Source: Pestalotiopsis fici W106-1 (taxonomy: Eukaryota > Ascomycota > Sordariomycetes > Amphisphaeriales > Sporocadaceae). Taken from it: 64,000 nucleotides of DNA. Below the pieces are notes generated by a model, which ran no database searches, was not told where the DNA came from, and was given only the letters and a program-made list of their open reading frames with translations. Positions 55,927 to 64,000 of the stretch are shown here, one piece after another (positions within the stretch are counted from its first letter, which is position 1; each line of letters opens with the position of its first letter). The stretch is from contig NW_006917092.1 in NCBI RefSeq assembly GCF_000516985.1, positions 512,619 to 576,618 of the forward strand, read 5' to 3'. The position numbers were made by a program, and so were the translations under genes.

Positions 55927-58357
55927 TCGCTCCCTCGAGCCGAATGGATATAACGGCTTCATGAAGTCATCCAAGGCCCCTTTGTAACGGGATCGAGATT
56001 TCTGATAACGCGAGAGGCACCCAGATGCTCTCAAGTCTGTCTTAAGTCTATTCCATCGTTTCATATTCTCCGAAAATGGCAACCGCATGGCTTACGACGG
56101 GCTTGCGAATGTCGCCAATAAGGGCGGTTAGTGCTGATCCGTCAAACGGGTAGACTCTGGAGTAGTCAACAATGTTCCCCTTTTCCGGACATAATTGAGA
56201 GCGGAATGATTTTCCTGGGCAGTTTACTGATTCGTGTCAACGGCCTTCGCCTACTGCCCGGGAGGCGTCATGACCATCACCATGATCTACCGCAATGTAG
56301 TAAGGCTGAGTAAAAAAAACCGATAGACCGGATAGCCCTCTAGCGGCAGCAGCAGAGGGGGCTCGATCGCAGCAATCATGCCATCTCTCGGCAGGCCCAG
56401 GAACGATCACAAACAAGATAGACTCGGAGGGCCCCACCGCAGCTCGCAGCACGCAACAGAACAGACAATCACATAGCACGATATTTACCCCGCGAGCTTC
56501 TATAGTCGGTCTAGGCAAAGTCGTTGGAGTCTGTGCGGCAGGAAATAGCGAGCGCCCGTCCAAGGCATGTGTGGACTGATTTACGAAAGCTAAGGAGATG
56601 GCTTAATTCTCCGAATATTTCCTGAGAGCGGAAAAAATGGGAAAGAGGAATATAGTTTTTTTCATGACTACTGCGATTTCTTGAGTCGGTCATTGTCTGG
56701 AGGCCTAGATGTTTTTTCTCCCCCTGGCATAATGGCATGTCGAGACAGATTTGTAAGTTTATAGGCGCAAAGTCTGAAGTCCAGACTGCTACGTTTCAGA
56801 TAACAGGGCCAAAGTCTATTGAGTATTGTTGTTATTCTCCGACGCACCCTCTTTATCTTGATGGCCCCAAAGTGTAAGAAATAAAGTGTTGGACCATGCA
56901 TCTATGGGGTGGCCCGTTGATGGGTGCGTGTGTGGTGACCCCCAACGCTGCTGCCCTTTGTCAGCTCGTAGGGAGGGCGCCGGCGTGCTTTTAGGTTTAG
57001 ATGGGTTTGCGTAGCCTGGGAGATTCTCGTGCGTAGCAAAGAGAAACCAGCTAAGGTAAGGATGCCGTAGCAGCAGAGACAGCGCGAAACCCAAGAGCAA
57101 TGACTGGCATTAGCAGCAAACCTTGGTCATAAAATACGCCCTGTGGTATCCCGTGTAGCCGGGAACCTCTCGATCTTGTTCTGTGCCAAACGGGCTCCCG
57201 AGACAACGGCTGGTGTCTTGGGTTGAGTGCCTCTTCAGAATGTCTCTCGATACAGGGGAGTTGGTGGCGACGACAGATCCAAAACAACGGCCATCTTGGA
57301 ATTGACTTTGAGCAAGCCGGCCCCTACCTACATTGCACACGTTTGAAGATGAGAAGGTTTCAATCTGAAGAAGAGTGGCCCTGCACAGAAGTCACGTATA
57401 GAAGAAGTATGTTAGCGAGCCAATAAGTTCCCATCCCAGCTTTCAATTATGGAGAAGTCGAAACACGATTTTTTCTCTCTTTGGTTTTGGGTTTTACAAG
57501 TTGCAACTCTCCCGTGTAGATCACCATGATGGGAAAGCCTTTTGATTGATTGAGCTGTTGCTGGTCTGCTATCGACGATTGTGGCTTGCTGTGCTTGATT
57601 GGCTCTCGCATCTCGACCAAGGATTTTGTTGCTGGGCTTGGCGCCGATCTCCTAGCATCCAGGCTCACGGAATTGGGGATTTTAATTGATTGATTGCTTT
57701 CTAAGCTGGTTGTCTAAAAGCCGGGCAACCGGGCAGTAGCAAGCTGAATTTGAGTTGCTAAGGAAAGAAAGCCGAGAACCGCACGGACATGGGGTTAATT
57801 ACATCACCACTTTCGGACTTTCGACCCCCTGGCCTTGTCACGATTCACACACAGCTGACAGGTTTATTGGATTTTTTACTTCCTTGCTCTTTTGGGGTCC
57901 CATGCTAGTCGCTTTCGTCTGATGTAATTCTTAGCTGTCGTTTGCTATTATGGTCCATTACTTCCCGGCTTTCTGGAAGCGCTTGTAATTGGGATTGAAT
58001 CATACACGATGAATGTGGACCAGGAAGAGACGAAATTTTTGTGTGTAGCTCAATAGTGAACATTGTATTATGATTGAAGTTATTGTGTGCAAAAAAAAGC
58101 AAATTGGTATCTTTTTCCCCCATACGCCGCCCAGCTCTGTTGGGGATTTCCCTCGAGTATAGAAAAATTGCCGTGTAGAGATCATGGCGATCGTCATTGG
58201 AAATGCAGTAAACCCTTTAGTCCCAGCCAAATTTTGATGTTTTTGTCTTTGCAGACATGTCCCGCTTTCTTTCCTCCCATGATTTCCCGTTTCAGAAAAC
58301 GTATGCATCGTGAGTTTGACAAAAGAAAAATGATAAGATGTTGGTACAGAATCTTCC
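55927..58357. other. 2.4-kb gene-free region
   Basis: It lies between the 3' end of the DAO-family gene (plus) and the 3' end of the low-complexity gene (minus). Open stretches up to 153 codons (58000-58461, minus) overlap the gene end in another frame and lack domains. No repeats or RNA genes recognised. Confidence 0.5.
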
Positions 58358-59017
58358 TTAATGGGAAAATTCAAAAGGGTTGACTTCAAAGTGCTGCGAC
58401 TCGTCCTCGACCGCCTCGGCGTCCATGCCAAAGACGATGCCGCGGCGTTTCCATTCGCCACGCTTGACGAATTCGTCGAGGGGCCCAGTGAATTGTTTCT
58501 GTGGCCTCCTTTGGCTGACGGTAGATGATGACGATGTAGTTCGTGGCATGGCCCGTCTGGTCACGTCCTCTTCGTCGGACGAGTTGTCCATGGCTGAAGG
58601 CACTGTTTGCCAGTCCTTGAGTGGCCATTGAGATTGTTGGTCGTAGATGTAAGACCTCCTCCGATCGTCGCTGTTGAAGTAGTAGTCCAGTGGCGAGTCT
58701 AGGTCGTCATAGCTGGAGCAGACTTGTTGGTGTTGTTGATGTTGTAGTTGTGATTGTTCTGCACTCTGGCGCCTCTCCTCGTCGTACTCCTCATCGATGA
58801 CGGGAGACGTGTTGAGTGAGAGTGGTGGGTGTAATGATAGTGGGTCATATGTGTGTAATTTGTGACCGTGAGATGTGGTCGACGAAGACGTCGAGGCGGT
58901 ACTGGTGGTGCTCATACTTCTGGTGTGCTTTGGATAACCATGCTCGTTGATAATGACAGTAATGGGTTTTTCTCTCAGACTGAGCTTCGACTTCTTTTGA
59001 AAGAGTACAGGCGCCAT
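58358..59017 (-). CDS. Hypothetical low-complexity protein
   Basis: A single-exon frame of 219 codons with an ATG start. The start is basic (LFQKKSKLSLREKPITVIINEHGYPK), followed by a Ser/Thr-rich stretch, a Gln/His tract (LQHQQHQQ), acidic DEEYDEE and DSSDEED patches and a conserved-looking end (GPLDEFVKRGEWKRRGIVFGMDAEAVED). The protein seems largely disordered; the two ends look more constrained than the middle. I do not recognise it. The basic start with NEHGYPKH and the end block GEWKRRGIVFG are the parts to search with. A long upstream region without genes may hold its promoter. Confidence 0.65.
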   Translation of the reverse strand: MAPVLFQKKSKLSLREKPITVIINEHGYPKHTRSMSTTSTASTSSSTTSHGHKLHTYDPLSLHPPLSLNTSPVIDEEYDEERRQSAEQSQLQHQQHQQVCSSYDDLDSPLDYYFNSDDRRRSYIYDQQSQWPLKDWQTVPSAMDNSSDEEDVTRRAMPRTTSSSSTVSQRRPQKQFTGPLDEFVKRGEWKRRGIVFGMDAEAVEDESQHFEVNPFEFSH

Positions 59018-62000
59018 GATATCGTCGGTGGAAAAGACTGCACACGGCAGTCGGATGGAGCGAGAGTAGAAATATTTGTAGTATAAGTAATCTTATGAGG
59101 CTTGCTCGTAAAAGTGGAGGTCGTGGGCGGGCCAAGGCCAAGGTCTTCCTGGTTCAGAGATGAGGGCTGTGGGATCTTAAAAAGAAAAGTCTTTCTTTCA
59201 GTCGCCGAGTGACTGGGAACACCAAGGAAGAAAAAGGTTGCAGGGACAGCTGGGATTAATATCTATATCGACCGGGGGGTTTAGATCACCGTCCCTGAAG
59301 ATCCCCAAAGAAGCAAAGTTCACACACACATACATCCAGTATCACATAAGACATCAGCATGTGAGACCTGGTGCCTTGCAGGATTTCGCTTTCGCACTTG
59401 CGTAGCCCCAAAGCTTATTGCGGCCGTCGGAAGAGAGCAAAAAAGAATGGCAACATTTGTAAGAGGGCACCTATGTGCTCGATTGCACCTGATTTCACGG
59501 CAGATATCCGATCACCCCACGAACGCTTGCGTCACGCTTGTTCAGCAAGACATAATTGCAGTAAACCAACCCTTGCCGGCCGTAAAGGAAAAAAAAACAT
59601 GGGCGTCGTCCTTAGTGAACGACGAACATGTCGCCGTCTTTTCCACCAGCAACGACTTATTTTAGTGTCAAGTATGAACCGCTAAGCCCGGGTAGATGGT
59701 GTGTGGAGTGGGAACTGGGCATCAAAGTGGGCTGGCTTCTTTTTTTGCTCGGTGTTCAGCAAATTCCCATTTCTTCCGCCGCAGCGAGAAATCTCACGAA
59801 CAGGAGCCAACAGCTACCAGGGGGTGGGACGCCCTATTCATCAACTAGCCCGCCAAACCCGCCAGGCACCAAGCTTTGACTCTCGGTCCTTGGCTCATGA
59901 TTGGGCCACAAGTATTTTTTACTCTGTTGCCTCGGAGAGGGGCGGAGGGTGTGAAGGTGGACTCGGCTTTCGTTATACGAAATGGTGGTCAGGTTCACCC
60001 CTGGCCATTGGGGAGCCCGACCAAGCTCAGCAATGGGCGGTGCCTGGCCCCGAGCCCCGGTACGTTACGTCCGCGATACAAGGTAGCGGGAAAATGCATC
60101 GCGGGATCAGGATTTCAGGGCAAGAGGGTGTCTTTGGGTGTCGAACAAGCAAGTAGGCAAGCTAGACTTGACGTATCTGGTGTAACGCTGTGATGTGAAC
60201 GAGAGGCGAAAAAACACTGAAAAAACTATGTATGATGATAGCATAAACATGGTGATCTCGCAGATCCGGGAAGGACGGGGGGTGCAGATCAGCTTCTCTA
60301 TTCCGTACAGGGCCCTTACCTTCAGCTGAACGAGGCAATGCAGAGGGCTGATGAAACAACAGTCCCCGCGTTCTAGCAGCAGATAGACCAACCAGCTACA
60401 TTGGACGACCCAAAATCGCGGCCGTCGAAACAAGCATAATATCATCATCATCATCACACGTCGACATTCTATATGGCAGATGGTTTGGTTCTGTAGATAC
60501 ACAGAACAATCAGGGCTAAACACAGGGGCACAACGTCCTGCCGTCAGCATGTAGTATTCTCAAAATAGTAGTGACGGCAGACACGTCCCAAAACTGGGAC
60601 GCGTTTAATGAGATTTTAATGCCGACTGCCAGGCCTACGCCACGTGTGCTGAACCGAAATCCTACACTCTCCAGCTTTGCTGCACTGCTGACCCTGCTTG
60701 CTTGCTTGCTTGCCTGTGCCTCTTGTGCCTGCTTTCCCGACAATCTGGGTTGGCAGGGGGGTTATGACTGACCCTTGCTGGCTAAGCCCTGCTGTGTTGT
60801 CACGATCCTTGAAGGAATTGCCTATTGCGGACGTCGGATTCGACATCACGAGGCCAATAAAGGGTTTCTTTTTTCTTCCGCACTCGTCGGGGTCGCGATT
60901 CAGCCCATTGTGAATTCATTCACGGCGCCCGAGCTGAATGCCGACAGCGACAGCGACAGCCCAGCCCAGTTCCAGGGTACCTAATAAACTATTCATTCAA
61001 GGGACAGGCAATTGCCGACTGGGTCCTCAATTCCATTTGAGCTGGAGCCGCATTATTACTACTATAGTCATAACTTTTATTTTTTCCACCCCTGGGATCC
61101 GCATTGCTAGCAAATTTTGGAGGAGTAGGTAATTCCGAAGCTTTGACTGGCTCACTAACATTTGCTCCGGCAAAAACCTCGAAAACGAAATCAGTGTTTT
61201 TTTTTTTCTTCGCACCAAATGGGTCTCTGCATCCGCTCTGGCCGATGAGAACTGGAGATGCCGAGAGCTGGAGATGATCAGCTCGTCTGAATCTAGTATT
61301 ATGCCACGTGAGGGAGACTTCACATTTAGGGACGAGACCTCGTTCTATTGGCATGTGGCAAGCCTCCTTCACGATCCTTATCATATGCAGCTGGATAATG
61401 CATTGGACCAGGACACAAACACAGCTGTGGCTCAATCCTTTTCGACGGTCTCCTTGATAAGCGAGGAGCTGCATGATTTAGCGAATTGCGGAAGCAAGCT
61501 CAAAGTTTACACTACGTGACAAGATGTCTCTGATGCTACGGAAACTAACAGGAAAAAATTCTTCCTTGTGAACAGTGCTTGCTAAGTTGTTGCCTCCCCC
61601 ACTCATTACTCAACCAGTGTCAAGCCAGTAAAACCCACTGCTCAAAGGCTGAACTCTAAACTAGACCTCGCTGGGCCATGTTCACAACTCTGGCGCCGGC
61701 AGATGTGACCGGGTCCTCCGCACGGCGGTCACCGGCGACGACGAGCCCTATCTGATTGTTTCCTGTGCATATATGCCAATGCAGAGAGATGGAGTTCAGA
61801 GTCTAGACAGACAATTAAATTGTAGTACATGTGAATGCTTGGCAATTCGCCCGGATATGTTTGCTAGATACCTACACAGCCAAATCTTATTGGCTTGTGG
61901 TACGAGCGCTCAGAGAGCTGATCCCAAGACTCGATCAAGTCCAGACAATACTGTTGAACGGCCAACGGAGTTTCAAATCGAGACAGGCTGGAGATTACAA

Positions 62001-62902
62001 AGACGACGGAAAATAAGAGTCAGCCGCGTGCTCCGTAACATTTACTGGCGGGATTCGGGAATGCCCAACGGGCCCTAAAAAGTTCCAACTAGGACACCCT
62101 GACATATTGGAAGTCATCCTACCCTTGACTTCGGCTTTGAAAGAAACACCCAGACGACCCTCGCTCATGTTGACAGATGTTATTAGATGCTTTGCTTGGA
62201 AAATTTCTGCCTATTGGGATCGTACTGTGGCTCGAGCGGTAATATCCACAGGACTAATGAGTTGGACGGGATTGTAGCTGTTGGAGCCTCATCGGATAAA
62301 TAATCCTACAGTACTTTTCTGGGCGCCAAGTGTCAACATCAAACCAGCAATTTGTCTCTGGGCAGACGTCGGCTGAACTCTCTGCTTTTGGGCCTCCTTG
62401 TCGTGACTTCGAGGCTTGCCATATGGTTCCGTGCGTCGGCAGACAGAACTCGAGCATGATCCACGACTTTTTCAAATCCGCCAATCTCTCCCAACAATAT
62501 ACTATCGGACATGAGTTGTCTTCTGCACGTCCCTGCAACCCCTTTAGTAGCGGCTCTTCCCGCATCAAAACAAAGCCCAGATAATAGAGTAAGGACCCTC
62601 ATGAATTTCGGTAGGGCTGCATTGTAGATTTCTCCTAATGCTGGGTTCTGATATTCGGCCCTGCCGCTTAAATGATCTCAAATGCCATCAACATGGTCAC
62701 CACGGTTCGTGTTTCAGGACAGCGGGTAGAGTTGAGAAGACTATTAAGCTGGTGCACGCTGATGCCCACAGCCCGCTGGCAAAGACTTGTTCTTTAAGGG
62801 GTCTCGCTCGAAGTAGAGTCCGCAGGAATGGCACGAAGCAGCATATCGATCAATGTAATTCGGTATAAAACGAGTGTGTTCCTGATCGGGGACGGAGTCA
62901 GA
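59018..62902. other. 3.9-kb gene-free region
   Basis: The longest gap here. Several open stretches of 100-160 codons on both strands (for example 59701-60156 and 60989-61474) show no domain, biased composition and no splice-supported continuation. It contains short simple repeats, such as GCTT repeats near 60694-60712 and ATC repeats near 60440-60456. It probably contains the promoter and leader of the gene at 58358-59017. Confidence 0.5.
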
Positions 62903-63319
62903 TCATAGCCTGCCGTCGTTTTCTCCTGGCAGTCGCTCGACGCGCTTCTGTTCCCAGTCGTCGAGGTCTTTTGCGGCAAGTCTCTGAAAAGACGTCAAGG
63001 TCAGTATTGTCGCGTGGCACAGCCGTGACGATGGCAAGGTATTGTAACTTACATAGTACTCATCCTTCATGTTGACCTTGCGGCCGCCCTTTCCAACACC
63101 CAGTTCTTCCTCGTGTGTCATTTGTCTGACTCGGCGATCGTGTTTCTCGTACCGGACGGCGGCGGCGGGAGTGAGGACAAAAGAACCGGCGACAATTACG
63201 GACATGAAAGGCAGACCAAACAGTAGAAAAGGGTGTTTGGCCATGGCAGCGCGATACTTGGCTGCAAATGTGCCAGCGTCGGCCGCGCCACGGAATTTTT
63301 TGCTCTGAAATACTGCCAT
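62903..63319 (-). CDS. COX16: Cytochrome c oxidase assembly protein COX16
   Basis: Two exons (63319-63053 and 62983-62903, 69-nt intron) give 115 residues, the family's usual size. The protein starts MAVFQSKKFRGAADAGTFAA, then has the inner-membrane helix HPFLLFGLPFMSVIVAGSFVLTP, followed by RYEKHDRRVRQMTHEEEL and the conserved carboxyl KDEYYRLAAKDLDDWEQKRV. COX16 helps insert copper into Cox2 and joins Cox1 and Cox2 modules of complex IV. The intron is a multiple of three and stop-free, so retention would add 23 residues; the GTAAGT donor and TTTTCAG acceptor are strong. I chose this ATG because an upstream in-frame one at 63358 adds 13 residues with no family resemblance. Confidence 0.95.
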   Translation of the reverse strand: MAVFQSKKFRGAADAGTFAAKYRAAMAKHPFLLFGLPFMSVIVAGSFVLTPAAAVRYEKHDRRVRQMTHEEELGVGKGGRKVNMKDEYYVSYNTLPSSRLCHATILTLTSFQRLAAKDLDDWEQKRVERLPGENDGRL

Positions 63320-63857
63320 GGTAGCTTCTCGTCGCGAATGTGAGGGCTTAAATGTCAATATGGTGATGGCGCGACAGGAATAACGTAGGAGTAAGGGTCC
63401 AACCGGGCTGAATTGTTATGGTCGCAAAGGTAGATGCAGTAGAAAGTTATGACGGCGACGTCGAGGTTCGTGACATCAGCTGTTTAGAGCTCGTACCATT
63501 TGACTTTTGGAGCTGTTTGTTTCGTTATCGCTGGTATCAGTTGATAACTGGGCGCTGTGGTTACGTTACGCTACCAGTGGGCTGACGGGTTAGCGAGGTT
63601 CTCCGGGCTGCATGCGCTATGCTGGTGCCTGGGAAGCTCCAGGGCTCCCACTGCCGAGTGCTAGACCCTGCTAAAAATTAATTGGCCGTCATGTGACTAC
63701 GCGAGACCAGCATGTCGGCCAGGCGCGTAGATTGGCAGCAAACGCGATCTAAAGCCAGAAACACATCAAATGTTGCATGAGGTACCTGCTTGATCGGCTC
63801 AAGCAGCTTTGCTTCCAACCAACTTGCTAAAGAAGGAGATGCTCCTCAATCGCAACG
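63320..63857. other. Divergent promoter region of COX16 and the gene at the right edge
   Basis: About 540 bases between two divergent starts. No defined element recognised. Confidence 0.45.
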
Positions 63858-64000
63858 ATGGCACCAACTTCTCATGGAAGAAGCCTGGCCCATGATCGGG
63901 ACGGCCTCACCAATGGCTCGCTCATCCAAGTACCTCCACCATCAACCCTTGCAGCGCAGCTAGTCGAGAACATAACGGCACCACCGAGATCATCGCGGCC
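63858..64000 (+). CDS. 5' end of an unrecognised gene (partial)
   Basis: An ATG at 63858 opens a frame that stays open to the window edge (47 codons): MAPTSHGRSLAHDRDGL, then TNGSLIQVPPPSTLAAQLVEN. The ATG is the first one in a suitable context after the COX16 divergent promoter; the overlapping ATG at 63839 stops within twenty codons. There are no domains in this short piece, so the product is unknown and the start is provisional. Confidence 0.45.
   Translation, partial: MAPTSHGRSLAHDRDGLTNGSLIQVPPPSTLAAQLVENITAPPRSSR

Noticed and set aside
60107..60550. 147-codon minus-strand frame
   Set aside because: Cys- and Arg-rich random-looking composition and no family resemblance; it overlaps other equally long frames on the opposite strand.

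Overview
The window is nuclear DNA of a filamentous ascomycete (Pezizomycotina; a Sordariomycete, perhaps of the order Hypocreales, is my inference and not something the sequence proves). The reasons are short GT-AG introns of about 45-200 nt with CTAAC/CTGAC-like branch sites, a HET-domain gene, a fungal NACHT-ankyrin NLR, a pisatin-demethylase/benzoate-hydroxylase-type P450, an intron-containing tRNA-Glu and eukaryotic housekeeping genes (phosphofructokinase, NC2-beta, COX16, tRNA t6A dehydratase). Protein-coding starts and splice junctions were worked out by hand. All multi-exon models given close in frame from start to stop; only the first intron of the zinc alcohol dehydrogenase stays ambiguous.

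Left part (1-13.4 kb), accessory in character: the 3' end of an unrecognised helical-repeat protein gene, an orphan SAM-dependent O-methyltransferase, an F-box protein, a HET-domain/ZZ-finger protein and, transcribed away from it, a 1321-residue NLR (membrane anchor, SERAC1/SesB-like alpha/beta hydrolase, NACHT, ankyrin repeats, Cys-rich ZZ-like tail). Hairpin-bearing repeat relics lie on both sides of the HET gene. This HET-ZZ/NLR pair is the best candidate here for an undescribed self/non-self recognition or immunity module.

Middle (13.9-26.7 kb), mostly housekeeping: an Ahp1/Asp f 3-type peroxiredoxin, a DUF1772 membrane protein, a TCD-type t6A37 dehydratase, a secreted M14 carboxypeptidase, an SDR lacking the YxxxK catalytic pair, tRNA-Glu(UUC) with an 18-nt intron, a Nudix hydrolase and an Arg/Pro-rich DUF8035-type protein.

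29.5-46.4 kb, metabolic and surface functions: a full-length ABCB/MDR transporter (10 exons), an aldehyde dehydrogenase, a zinc alcohol dehydrogenase divergent from it, a secreted CE1-type esterase (feruloyl/acetylxylan esterase), a microsomal P450 and a single-pass surface protein with an AAL/fucose-lectin-like ectodomain. Esterase, P450, ADH, ALDH and efflux pump side by side would fit uptake and detoxification of aromatic esters, but no pathway-specific regulator or backbone synthase is present.

Right part (46.5-64 kb): 6-phosphofructokinase, NC2-beta/Dr1, a YIR035C-like SDR, an FAD-dependent DAO-family oxidoreductase, a low-complexity hypothetical protein, COX16 and the 5' end of another gene running off the window. 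Long gene-free stretches lie at 26.6-29.5, 55.9-58.4 and 59.0-62.9 kb.
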